This document shows positions 1-7,543 of a stretch of DNA of 11,978 nucleotides, in pieces. Numbering within the stretch: position 1 is the stretch's first letter; each line of letters opens with the position of its first letter. A program made the translations under genes and the position numbers. Source of the stretch: Pseudomonadota bacterium (GTDB taxonomy: Bacteria; Bdellovibrionota; Oligoflexia; Oligoflexales; Oligoflexaceae). The notes under the pieces were generated by a model, which saw only the letters and a list, made by a program, of their open reading frames with translations, had not been told where the DNA came from and searched no databases. The stretch covers positions 1 to 11,978 of the forward strand of contig JAKQGS010000342.1 in the NCBI GenBank assembly GCA_029556045.1, given 5' to 3'.

Positions 1-115
1 CATGACAAGTTGTTCTCCAGTGATGTTTTTCTGCAAATTTCATGGGGAAAGAGTAAAATACCGGTCAGAATAATCAAGATTATAGAAGAGAAAATATCGA
101 CTTTTTCGACGTTTT

Positions 116-2491
116 TTAGATTAATACCGAACGTGCCCTAAATAGGGGGGTGTCCTTATAGAGGATCGCCTGGGGCTGAATGCCTTGGCGCCAAACGCCA
201 TGTTTGAGATTATCGGCCATATTCGTTTGATCGTCTTCGACAGAAAGGGCCAAAACCTTGATGTTCAAATCATGTAAAGCCGCTACCGCCACGGGATTCA
301 GGCCATAGAGAGTAAAATCTCCAGTCAAGGATAAAGCCTTGTCAGCAAAACCCCATTCATGCAACAGCTGCCAGGCCCCGATATTGCCGACTTCAAAACG
401 GCCCTCGATCACAGCCTGTAGACCCTTGACCCAGTGCTGCAATAGGGGTTTGTCCCAATCACGCACGATGGTTGGGATTGCAAGACGAAAGGGAATGTTA
501 AAGCGACGGGTGAACGACTCCATCTCCCGGGCCAGTTCCTCAATGGTGACGGTACCAAGCATGGCCTTTTTCGGTTCAAAGACAATCTCCTGGATGGGCA
601 GCCTATCTGAAGCAGACAAAATTTCCGCCAGATAACGGATATATTCGGGCCGATCGATTTTCACCGTTAGGCCGGAGTCATCGCGTTCCACCGAACCGGT
701 AACATCATCCTGTGATTCGACTTCAGCCAGTGCCAATGCCGCCTGTCGCTGCATTCTCGCCTCATTGACGTCACCCAAAATGTCCGCCAAACGACGCTTT
801 AGTCCCTTGGCATCCCGATCCGCCAGGTGCCAACCGGCTTCTCCTTCCAGACGCAAGTCTTCGCTGTAAAAACCAATATCACCCCAGATGCCAAAATGGT
901 GGTGCATTCGTTCCTGGAGGGCTGGCCATGAGTTTGAATCCTGCCACTCACCCACATAAGATGCTTCCCCCAGCAAAGCGCCTGCCTTCTCCACCCGGAT
1001 CTGAATGTGTAGGTTATGACCTGCGCGCTCCGCGATCACCCGAGTGGTGACAGGAATCAGAGGGCGGAGGCGGTATTCGGGTGGCGTTCTGGTATCCTGC
1101 TCGGTCCGTTGCCGCAGAGCATCGGAGCGGACCTTGAAAACTCGATCACCCACCTGCGGCAGGGCCAGTTGGGGGGGAATTTCAATGGCCACCTCGCCGC
1201 CGGGTGGGCATGAAAATGCTGCTTTGCCCGCCACCATCATCTGACGCAACGAAAACTGAGGCACAGCGTTCTCATACTTCTTCCGCGCCTGACTGATATC
1301 CCCGGCGACTGCCTGACCATGCTGGGGTCGTGAATGGTACACCGGCTGTCGGGTATCGATGCGCAAACCGTCAAAGCGATCCAGCGACGTCAGTGCGTGA
1401 AGGTAAATCATGCGCCCTTTGATCCGGCTGACGGTACCGGCCAAAACACCGACATGGGTGGGATTATCAAGGTCGATGACATTCTCATGATAGCGGCCTT
1501 TGACAAAAAATGATGTGGCTTGCCGCTGAAAAGAAAGCTGCAACTGTTCCCGCAGCTGCGCCTCCGATAGATCCAAGCCGAAACGTTGGGGGGCTTTGGG
1601 ACGCAGTGTGGAATAGCCCACCGCCTCATCAAGCATCCGCCGGTAAAGGCGCACCACGGAGGCGACATACTGGGCGTCTTTCTTGCGTCCCTCAATCTTC
1701 AGGGTATCGACGCCAGCGCCCAAAAATAGTTCCAGATCCCGTGACGTATCGAGGTCCCGCATGCTGAATAGAAACCCGTGCCCCGGTTCATTGAGGATCT
1801 TATAGGGCTTGCGGCAGGTGTAAGCACATTCACCCCGATTGCCACTGCGGGCGTCCTGCGCGCCGGAAAAGAAACAAAGCCCGCTGTAGCTGTAACAAAG
1901 GCTGCCATGACAGAAGGCTTCGATTTCGATGACTTCTCGTGGTACATCCCGCCGCATACGCCGCAGTTCGGTGGCGGTCATCTCGCGGGCAACCACAACC
2001 CGTTTGAAACCAAGGGCTGCCGCCTGCAGCGCCCCGGCGGTATTGTGCACTGCTAATTGTGTTGATGCATGGAGACGCAGGGAAGGAAAATATCGTCGCG
2101 CCAGGCGGGCCACTCCCAAATCCTGCACAATGATGGCGTCCACCCCTACATTTTCCAGATCCGCCAGCGTCCGTATCAGATCTTTCAGCTCAGAAGTCTT
2201 GAGCAGTATATTCAGCGTGACCAATACCTTCATACCAAAATGATGAGCGAGGGGAACCAGGGCCGCTAGGTCTTCGATGGTAAAATTTTCGGCGCGGGAG
2301 CGGGCATTGAATTGCTTGAGACCGAGAAACACCGCATCCGCCCCCGCATTCAACGCCGCAAAAAACTGCTCGCGTCCACCCACGGGGGCCAGTATCTCGG
2401 GAACATGAGCAAGCTGAGCCTCACGCAATGGTCGCGCCGCATTGTCGGCTTGCGTGGATTCCACATTTGTTTTCAGGGGTTGGTCAAACAC
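116..2491 (-). CDS. U32-family protein (RlhA/TrhP-like RNA hydroxylation factor), long form
   Basis: The 791-residue product starts with the U32 TIM-barrel opening PEILAPVGG (residues 31-39). It carries the U32 signature at 191-209 (E191, F193, G196, C199, G204, C206, S209), followed by RGECAYTCR with C222 and C226. The family is named a peptidase, but E. coli RlhA and TrhP members make 5-hydroxycytidine in 23S rRNA and 5-hydroxyuridine in tRNA, using conserved cysteines. Residues about 330-510 resemble the DUF3656-type beta region that follows the barrel in RlhA. Residues about 610-791 resemble a second, degenerate half-barrel found in long family members. The start is GTG, with AGAGA nine bases upstream; the only upstream ATG is blocked by TAG. 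It is divergent from rlmD. The C-terminus ends abruptly just after YKDTPLF, where I expect more sequence. Family membership is secure; substrate (23S rRNA or tRNA) is inferred. Confidence 0.9.
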   Translation of the reverse strand: MFDQPLKTNVESTQADNAARPLREAQLAHVPEILAPVGGREQFFAALNAGADAVFLGLKQFNARSRAENFTIEDLAALVPLAHHFGMKVLVTLNILLKTSELKDLIRTLADLENVGVDAIIVQDLGVARLARRYFPSLRLHASTQLAVHNTAGALQAAALGFKRVVVAREMTATELRRMRRDVPREVIEIEAFCHGSLCYSYSGLCFFSGAQDARSGNRGECAYTCRKPYKILNEPGHGFLFSMRDLDTSRDLELFLGAGVDTLKIEGRKKDAQYVASVVRLYRRMLDEAVGYSTLRPKAPQRFGLDLSEAQLREQLQLSFQRQATSFFVKGRYHENVIDLDNPTHVGVLAGTVSRIKGRMIYLHALTSLDRFDGLRIDTRQPVYHSRPQHGQAVAGDISQARKKYENAVPQFSLRQMMVAGKAAFSCPPGGEVAIEIPPQLALPQVGDRVFKVRSDALRQRTEQDTRTPPEYRLRPLIPVTTRVIAERAGHNLHIQIRVEKAGALLGEASYVGEWQDSNSWPALQERMHHHFGIWGDIGFYSEDLRLEGEAGWHLADRDAKGLKRRLADILGDVNEARMQRQAALALAEVESQDDVTGSVERDDSGLTVKIDRPEYIRYLAEILSASDRLPIQEIVFEPKKAMLGTVTIEELAREMESFTRRFNIPFRLAIPTIVRDWDKPLLQHWVKGLQAVIEGRFEVGNIGAWQLLHEWGFADKALSLTGDFTLYGLNPVAVAALHDLNIKVLALSVEDDQTNMADNLKHGVWRQGIQPQAILYKDTPLFRARSVLI

Positions 2492-2519
2492 ACGAATGTT
2501 TCTCTAAAATCCCATGTCT

Positions 2520-2525
2520 ATAATA
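2520..2525 (-). promoter_or_regulatory. Candidate -10 box for the U32 gene
   Basis: Read leftwards this is TATTAT, five of six matches to the sigma-70 -10 consensus, about 28 bases before the GTG start. A transcript starting near 2513 would have a short leader containing the AGAGA ribosome-binding motif. No good -35 hexamer is visible 16-18 bases away, so this is weak support. Confidence 0.3.
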
Positions 2526-2590
2526 AGCGGTCTTCCGTACCATAGTTATTGAAGAATTTCATTAAAATATGACTGACGATATTAAAAAAG

Positions 2591-2619
2591 TTCCCATATG
2601 TTTCGGATGGTTATATAAA
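2591..2619 (+). promoter_or_regulatory. Candidate sigma-70 promoter for rlmD
   Basis: TTCCCA (2591-2596, four of six matches to the -35 consensus) lies 17 bases before TATAAA (2614-2619, five of six to the -10). Transcription would start near 2626, giving a leader of about 240 bases that begins just before the inverted-repeat cluster at 2632-2721. A second -10-like CATAAT sits at 2626-2631. This is a pattern match only. Confidence 0.35.
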
Positions 2620-2631
2620 TTAATTCATAAT

Positions 2632-2721
2632 AGCCAGCTACGGAGGCCCCCTGGCTTCTCTGAAAGTGATCCGTGAGCGGGTCGCTATTGCCAAATAGTC
2701 TGTCCAAAATCCGAAGCCAGG
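2632..2721 (+). promoter_or_regulatory. Possible structured RNA leader with alternative pairings
   Basis: A perfect 9-bp stem CCTGGCTTC (2650-2658) with GAAGCCAGG (2713-2721) encloses two further hairpins. These are GATCC/GGGTC (2668-2672 with 2679-2683, one G-U pair, 6-base loop) and CTATT/AATAG (2685-2689 with 2694-2698, loop GCCA). Together they form a three-way junction. The 5' arm CTGGCT (2651-2656) can instead pair with AGCCAG at 2632-2637, so two folds exclude each other. I could not match it to a riboswitch class I know, and chance complementarity is not excluded. Confidence 0.3.
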
Positions 2722-2863
2722 CGAACTGGACATCGTCCACATTTCCCTTCAATCGGTCAGCCAGGTTCGTTGAGCGCTCCCCGAATTACGATCAAAATCA
2801 TCGTGTTAATTTCATTGCTTCACGGTGGCAAACGACAAAAATGGGTGGTATAAGCCCGTTCCT

Positions 2864-4159
2864 ATGGAAACGTCACAGCACAACCCTCACGTAGTTGATA
2901 TCGTCTCCGTCGCATTTGGCGGCAAAGGCATTGCCCGTTGTGATGGCAAGGTCTGGTTTGTTGCTGATGCCATCGAGGGAGATCGGGTCATCATGAAGCC
3001 GATCGCGGAAAACAAGCGATACGGTGATGCGGTTATTGAGAAGATAGTGACTCCCAGTCCTTTTCGGTCACCCCCCCTCTGTCCGGTCGCTCATCCCTGT
3101 GGGGGCTGTCAATGGATGGGCGTAGACTATACCAAGCAGTGCGAGTGGAAGAAAAATTTTCTGAGCTCCGCCATCCAACGAATAGGAAAAATAAACGGCG
3201 AACAGGCGATCACCTTTTTACCCTCTCCCAACCTCTATGAGTATCGTAACCGGATTTTGGTAAGAGTGGAGGTGCAAGATGACGGTTCGGTCAGAACCGG
3301 ATACTTTGCCAAGGGTTCAAAAACCCTGGTTCCCACCGGTCACTGCCTGATCGCGGCTGCCCCCGTCAATCAAACATTGGCATCCATCCATCAACTTAAA
3401 TTTCCCGCAAATATGGCCAATACATTTAAGATCGAAATTCAAGAACTCCCCTTTAACGACCCGCAGGTGGCCATTACAGTTTACCCGGATCGCGAAGCCC
3501 CCGTGCCCCACCAGACATTGGTGGAAACCCTTCGGCAACTGCCCGATATTTTTTGGATTGGATTGGTCTGGGAAACGCGCGAGGCTCCTGAATTTCTCTA
3601 TGACGAGCAATTTCAGATCAAGTTTTATTCACGGCCGGGACAGTTTCAGCAGGTCAATCGTCCTCACAATCAAACCCTGCGCCAACTTGTGCGTGATCTG
3701 GTTATGGAGGTCAATCCTAGCCGAATTCTCGATATTTTCTGTGGGTCGGGCAATCTCTCGCTTGGTCTGTCAGACGGACATCGTTATGTGGAAGGAATCG
3801 AATTTAATCCTGAGGCCATTGCCATGGCCAAGGAAAATGTCTCCCGCAATGGTCTCAAGGGAACCTGCTACCTCAGTGGCGACACCGAAAAACATCTGTG
3901 GAAAATTTATCGAAAGGGGGAAAAATTCGATCTTGTTATCGCGGATCCACCACGTCAGGGGATGTATGAGTCCCTGATCCCCTTGAAAAACATGGCCCCC
4001 AATGACATCATCTATGTCTCGTGCGACCCTACCACACTGGCGCGGGATCTGGCCTCATTGTGCCGCAACGACCTCTACCACATAGAGAAAATCTACGCGT
4101 TCGACTTTTTCCCCAATACTTATCATATTGAAACATTGGTAAAGTTGAAGAAGTCCTAA
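2864..4159 (+). CDS. rlmD: 23S rRNA (uracil-5-)-methyltransferase, RlmD/RumA family
   Basis: SAM-dependent enzyme that forms 5-methyluridine in 23S rRNA (U1939 in E. coli). From the ATG at 2864 it has 431 residues. An N-terminal TRAM domain (about 9-60) is followed by the iron-sulfur ligands C73, C79, C82 (in PCGGC) and C161 (in GHC). The methyltransferase domain has the QVNRPHN motif (about 263-269), the SAM loop LDIFCGSGN (289-297), ADPPRQG (360-366), the nucleophile C387 in VSCDP and the general base E423 in HIETL. A GTG at 2825 would add 13 residues. I prefer the ATG because the cysteines then fall within one or two residues of the E. coli positions as I recall them. Neither start has a Shine-Dalgarno sequence. 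It is divergent from another RNA-modification family gene. RlmC- or TrmA-like specificity is less likely but not excluded. Confidence 0.93.
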   Translation: METSQHNPHVVDIVSVAFGGKGIARCDGKVWFVADAIEGDRVIMKPIAENKRYGDAVIEKIVTPSPFRSPPLCPVAHPCGGCQWMGVDYTKQCEWKKNFLSSAIQRIGKINGEQAITFLPSPNLYEYRNRILVRVEVQDDGSVRTGYFAKGSKTLVPTGHCLIAAAPVNQTLASIHQLKFPANMANTFKIEIQELPFNDPQVAITVYPDREAPVPHQTLVETLRQLPDIFWIGLVWETREAPEFLYDEQFQIKFYSRPGQFQQVNRPHNQTLRQLVRDLVMEVNPSRILDIFCGSGNLSLGLSDGHRYVEGIEFNPEAIAMAKENVSRNGLKGTCYLSGDTEKHLWKIYRKGEKFDLVIADPPRQGMYESLIPLKNMAPNDIIYVSCDPTTLARDLASLCRNDLYHIEKIYAFDFFPNTYHIETLVKLKKS

Positions 4160-4160
4160 A

Positions 4161-4212
4161 CTCCTCCAACTCCCGTCTGACTTTTAAACAGTTTTCTACG
4201 GTCATGGAGGAG
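4161..4212. terminator. Possible bidirectional terminator or transcript-end hairpin
   Basis: CTCCTCCA (4161-4168) and TGGAGGAG (4205-4212) form a perfect 8-bp inverted repeat starting one base after the rlmD stop codon, in the gap between two convergent genes. The 36-base loop is long and no T-tract follows on either side, so this is not a canonical intrinsic terminator. Confidence 0.25.
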
Positions 4213-4248
4213 ACTGCAAGAATTTCTGCAGACCTGATTATAGGCTTT

Positions 4249-4908
4249 CTAACGAGAAACCGGCGTCTTGGTGGCTGGTGAATTTCGATTCTTGTACTTT
4301 GCCACCGGCTCCGCTTTCATTCGTTCTTTGACGGGATCTTTGCCCATAGGTACCGGAGTGCCAATGGTAGCCGCCAAAACCGGCTCTCCGCGGCGGTTTT
4401 TAAATCGTGTAGTTACGTTACCCTTTAGTTCATAGAGGTAGTTTCTACCTTCCAATGTTCCCTGCACGATAGTGTGGCCCACCATTTCTTCCAGATCTTT
4501 TCCTGCACCATACCGCTTGTAAAATCGCAGCTTGACCCGGTACTTCATAGTTTCCCGCGACCAAGCCTCCGGAATAGTCTCCACATGCCAATCACCGAAA
4601 TAAAAGTGATTCACTCGTTCAATTCGGGCCCGCAACGTATGCTGAATCGTGGCCAGAGCCTGCGGTTTAAGGGTAGTTTTACCATCCTTACCTTTCACCG
4701 CCATAGGTTGATAAGGGATTAACTTCAAACCAATGCGAACCTGTGCCATGCGGGGAGCGCTCTTTCCGGAGCGCTCAGCGGACACGTTATTTTGCACATT
4801 GCCACTTTGATTTTTGTCGGGAGCTTGTACCGCACGGGCTGCAAAAGACCACAACATCGCCATCAAGATCGCGACCAGACGTGTCTGGCTGTGGACGATT
4901 TTCAACAT
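4249..4908 (-). CDS. Hypothetical exported protein
   Basis: The 219-residue protein has a clear Sec signal peptide: basic start (K3, R10), hydrophobic core at about 11-23 (LVAILMAMLWSFA), and a likely cleavage after ARA or AVQA near residues 26-29. Residues about 30-55 are Ser/Asn/Gln-rich and probably flexible. A compact domain (about 55-185) alternates beta-like strands with aromatic residues (IGLKLIPYQ, FYFGDWHVE, YRVKLRFYKRY, GRNYLYELKG). The tail from about 186 is Lys/Arg/Pro-rich and very basic. ATG start with GGGAG six bases upstream. No cysteines remain in the mature part, and there is no lipobox or membrane anchor, so a soluble periplasmic or secreted product is expected. It is divergent from the GspG-like membrane protein gene at 5005 and may share its regulation. 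I do not recognise the family. Confidence 0.8.
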   Translation of the reverse strand: MLKIVHSQTRLVAILMAMLWSFAARAVQAPDKNQSGNVQNNVSAERSGKSAPRMAQVRIGLKLIPYQPMAVKGKDGKTTLKPQALATIQHTLRARIERVNHFYFGDWHVETIPEAWSRETMKYRVKLRFYKRYGAGKDLEEMVGHTIVQGTLEGRNYLYELKGNVTTRFKNRRGEPVLAATIGTPVPMGKDPVKERMKAEPVAKYKNRNSPATKTPVSR

Positions 4909-4926
4909 TGTCGACTCCCATCATGG

Positions 4927-4963
4927 ATCAATTTTTGATTCGCGGTTATGATTTAGATAATAA
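4927..4963. promoter_or_regulatory. Candidate promoter/operator between divergent genes
   Basis: A small dyad ATCAA-TTT-TTGAT (4927-4939) overlaps a -35-like TTGATT (4935-4940). This is followed on the + strand by GATAAT (4956-4961, spacer 15) or TAATAA (4958-4963, spacer 17). The arrangement could drive the gene at 5005 and allow a regulator to touch both divergent genes. The match is imperfect. Confidence 0.25.
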
Positions 4964-5004
4964 CAAAGTTTAGCACCAACAACCAAAATACGATATTTGG
5001 AATA

Positions 5005-6342
5005 ATGCGCCAAAGACCGCAAACAAATGAAAATTTCTGGATGGTTATCCTGGCCATTAGCTTTTCTATTGCCTGGATACTGACCATCCCCCGATATACT
5101 CGCCCTCTGAAAGGCGATAGCTATACGGTTCGGGGTCTGCAAATAGGATCCCGCCTGATTGAAGACTTTCAAAAGAGCCGGGGGCGTTTGCCGGCCAATC
5201 TCAATGAGGTACGGGTCTTTGGTAAAAATAATCTTTGGACCCGATTTATTCCTTACGATGGCTACGGCAATCGTTTTCTTTATGAAGCGGTCTCCTCACA
5301 GTACTATGTTTTGAAATCCTTTGGCTCTGACGCATTGGAAAACACCGCCCTGGCGGTGGAAGACCCGACGGCCACCAATATTCCCCCATCACCACCGTCG
5401 CCTCCAGTTTATCAACCTCCAGCCAAACCATCGCTGCGTTTCTATCCCAGTGCCCTGTTGATGGGAACCAAATCTCCCAAAAGTGCTTTTGTGGCGAGGC
5501 TGTTCATCGATTTCCCCAACCGCAAAAAACACCTGGTGGTGCGCCACCTCAAAAAAAAGCAGTTCACTCTGACCTCGCAACATGATCGCGTCGATGAATT
5601 TCTTTGGCTCCCGAATGGCTACCAAATCATTTACACTGCTTCCGGCATGGATCGGTATCAAGATGGGATTTACCTCTGGAACATCGTCACCAACGAGGTT
5701 GTCAACATCATGTCCCTGGTGCAGAAGTCCTTTATTCTGGCCCGCAATTACAATCCCGACCGTTACCTCATGAGCCTCAGTTTTATCGATGCAGTCACTC
5801 AGAATGTGTACGCCTTTATCGCCCCCAACACCGGAGAAGCCGTGTCACCGCGGGACTTTTTTTCCAGCAAAAATCTTTTTGCCATTAAAATTTCGGAAAA
5901 GTTCAAACGGGGCGTCACGGTGCAGCCGGCTCAAATCGACGACAATATCTTTCGGGAAGTACAACCGCTGGCCCAGGACATCCTGATCCCGTTTGTCGGC
6001 ACAAGAGCTCAGAGTCAGTGGGTCAGACTGCCCTTAGCTGGCCACCCGCAGGAAGTGATTGAACAGTGGCAGGCCTATTCGGTGGAAAATCCCGAAACAC
6101 CCATGTTTCCCTACAGTCTCTGGTGGCTGAGCTCAATTTACAGCGATGCCTATCACCTTCTCAAAAAAAACCAACCCACCGATGCACAGACCTTAAGGGC
6201 CTATGGCAGTGAATTGTCCCAAGCCCTGACTCGGCTGACCACTGCCCCCCCATATCTGCGGGCCACCGCCGCCTATATTCAAAGATCCCTGGCAGCCAAA
6301 CAACCTCTGAATTACCATGTTTCCCAAATGTCCCTGCACTAA
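5005..6342 (+). CDS. Membrane-anchored protein with GspG-like fold and TolB/WD40-like region
   Basis: The 445-residue protein has one N-terminal membrane segment (about 12-29) with positive residues on both sides and no cleavage site. Residues about 42-110 resemble the C-terminal domain of type II secretion major pseudopilin GspG: a helix (IGSRLIEDFQKSRGRLPANL), then DGYGNRFLYE and YYVLKSFGSDA, which mirror the family's DPWGNPY and YSLGADG motifs. A proline-rich linker (about 124-143) follows. Residues about 145-345 are beta-rich, with a TolB/WD40-like blade at 198-233 (FLWLPNGYQIIYTAS to YLWNIVTNEVVN). The last 100 residues are helical. It lacks the prepilin peptidase site (G before F/M, then E), so it is not a classical pseudopilin. 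ATG start with only a weak upstream TTGGA. It is followed after 91 bases by manC. Role unknown; a scaffold or sensor at the inner membrane is a guess. Confidence 0.82.
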   Translation: MRQRPQTNENFWMVILAISFSIAWILTIPRYTRPLKGDSYTVRGLQIGSRLIEDFQKSRGRLPANLNEVRVFGKNNLWTRFIPYDGYGNRFLYEAVSSQYYVLKSFGSDALENTALAVEDPTATNIPPSPPSPPVYQPPAKPSLRFYPSALLMGTKSPKSAFVARLFIDFPNRKKHLVVRHLKKKQFTLTSQHDRVDEFLWLPNGYQIIYTASGMDRYQDGIYLWNIVTNEVVNIMSLVQKSFILARNYNPDRYLMSLSFIDAVTQNVYAFIAPNTGEAVSPRDFFSSKNLFAIKISEKFKRGVTVQPAQIDDNIFREVQPLAQDILIPFVGTRAQSQWVRLPLAGHPQEVIEQWQAYSVENPETPMFPYSLWWLSSIYSDAYHLLKKNQPTDAQTLRAYGSELSQALTRLTTAPPYLRATAAYIQRSLAAKQPLNYHVSQMSLH

Positions 6343-6433
6343 AAATTCACGCTATAAAGCTCTGGCCCCCATGCTCATTCACAGGTATAAATTCCCTCAT
6401 AGTTGAGACCATCATCTAGCAAAGGAACCTCCA

Positions 6434-7540
6434 ATGGCCCTCATGCCTGATCATGTCTACGTCGTCATCCTTGCTGGCGGAAGCGGCACCCGATTTTGGC
6501 CAAAATCCCGTCATTTATCCCCGAAGCAGCTTTGTTCCATCGGCGACGGTCAGCAGACCATGTTGGAAACCACCCTGCACCGAATCGATGGATTTGTGCC
6601 CCCGGAACGGCGGATGGTGGTCACCCATAGGGACCAGGTGGCCGGAACCCGGGCCGTCACGGGGCAGCAGTGCCCTCTGGTATTGGCGGAGCCCGACGCC
6701 AAAAATACCGCCAATGCTCTGGCGCTGGCGGCCATCGAAATCAAAGCCCGGTACAAGGGATCCCGTCCCCCCATCATGATTTCCCTGCACGCCGACCATG
6801 TGATCAAAAAGAAGGATGCTTTTCTTCAATGCCTGCAGGAAGCCGTCGCGGTCGCTGAACAGGGCTACCTCACCCTGATGGGCATCGTGCCCGACTACCC
6901 AGAAACCGGATATGGTTACATCGAAAAAGGCTCTCCCCTGCCGGGACATTCAATATTAGCCACCACCGTGCAAAGTTTTCGGGAAAAGCCGGAGCTTCCA
7001 TTGGCCCGGGAATACCTGCAAACCGGTCGCTTTCTGTGGAACTCCGGCATGTTCATATGGCAGGTGGATGTCATCCTGCGGGAGTTGGCGGAACGTCTGC
7101 CGGTCACCGTCAGTAAACTGCAGACTCTGTTGCATGACTCCGGCAAATCCTCCTTTACAGAAGTACCCCCTGATCGATTGACTGCGGTTTATAGCGAATT
7201 GCCCAAGATTGCCATCGACAATGCCGTCCTTGAAGTCAGCCGCAATGTCGCCGTTATTCAATCGGATATCGGCTGGCAGGATGTGGGAAGCTGGAACGCC
7301 CTGACGCAATGTTTTACCACCGATGCCTCCGGAAATTACATCCAGGGAGATGTCATGGCGATCGATACCAATGGCTCCACGATCGACTCTGATGGACCTT
7401 TTGTGGCCTGTATCGGCTTGGAAAATATGGTAGTCGTCGCCGCCAAGGGGGCGATTTTGGTTTGTCCGCAGGATCGCGCACAGGATGTGAAATTGATTGT
7501 CGAACGACTTAAGGAGCAAAAGCGACTGTCACTTGTCTGA
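6434..7540 (+). CDS. manC: Mannose-1-phosphate guanylyltransferase (GDP-mannose pyrophosphorylase)
   Basis: Cytoplasmic enzyme that joins GTP and mannose-1-phosphate to give GDP-mannose and pyrophosphate, feeding polysaccharide and glycan synthesis. The nucleotidyltransferase signature LAGGSGTRFWPKSR is at 13-26, with PKQ at 30-32 and NTANA at 91-95. HADH (119-122) is a likely metal/nucleotide loop, TGYGYIE (158-164) and FREKP (182-186) bind the sugar, and WNSGMF is at 202-207. IDNAVLE and GWQDVGSW follow at 261-267 and 280-287. At 368 residues it is the short, single-domain form and lacks the phosphomannose isomerase domain of the roughly 470-residue ManC/AlgA type. ATG start with AAAGGA seven bases upstream. 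It is not in a visible polysaccharide operon. Its stop is 3 bases from the convergent bamB stop. Confidence 0.95.
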   Translation: MALMPDHVYVVILAGGSGTRFWPKSRHLSPKQLCSIGDGQQTMLETTLHRIDGFVPPERRMVVTHRDQVAGTRAVTGQQCPLVLAEPDAKNTANALALAAIEIKARYKGSRPPIMISLHADHVIKKKDAFLQCLQEAVAVAEQGYLTLMGIVPDYPETGYGYIEKGSPLPGHSILATTVQSFREKPELPLAREYLQTGRFLWNSGMFIWQVDVILRELAERLPVTVSKLQTLLHDSGKSSFTEVPPDRLTAVYSELPKIAIDNAVLEVSRNVAVIQSDIGWQDVGSWNALTQCFTTDASGNYIQGDVMAIDTNGSTIDSDGPFVACIGLENMVVVAAKGAILVCPQDRAQDVKLIVERLKEQKRLSLV

Positions 7541-7543
7541 ACA

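Larger units (their letters stand above)
2492..2863. other. Divergent intergenic region between the U32 gene and rlmD
   Basis: About 370 bases without a convincing gene. The half next to the U32 gene (about 2500-2631) is AT-rich and holds promoter-like hexamers on both strands. The half next to rlmD (about 2632-2740) is more GC-rich and full of short complementary segments that could fold as RNA. Bases 2740-2863 show nothing clear and no Shine-Dalgarno sequence directly before rlmD. A small open frame starting with GTG at 2673 runs into rlmD out of frame and has no family resemblance, so I do not count it as a gene. Confidence 0.6.

Noticed and set aside
70..83. AT-rich palindrome ATAATC-AA-GATTAT after the U32 gene
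   Set aside because: Six-base arms in AT-rich DNA are common by chance, and there is no GC stem or T-tract to call a terminator.
1..141. Open frame entering from the left edge on the + strand (frame 1), ending TAA at 139-141
   Set aside because: It would overlap the end of the U32 gene by 26 bases. It is too short and AT-rich to judge, and shows no motif; it could be the tail of an outside gene but cannot be supported.
2673..2894. 73-codon + strand frame with GTG start in the rlmD leader
   Set aside because: No ribosome-binding site, no family resemblance, low-complexity composition, and it runs out of frame into rlmD.
6956..7519. 187-codon frame antisense to manC
   Set aside because: Lies wholly within a gene with complete family motifs; the antisense product resembles nothing.
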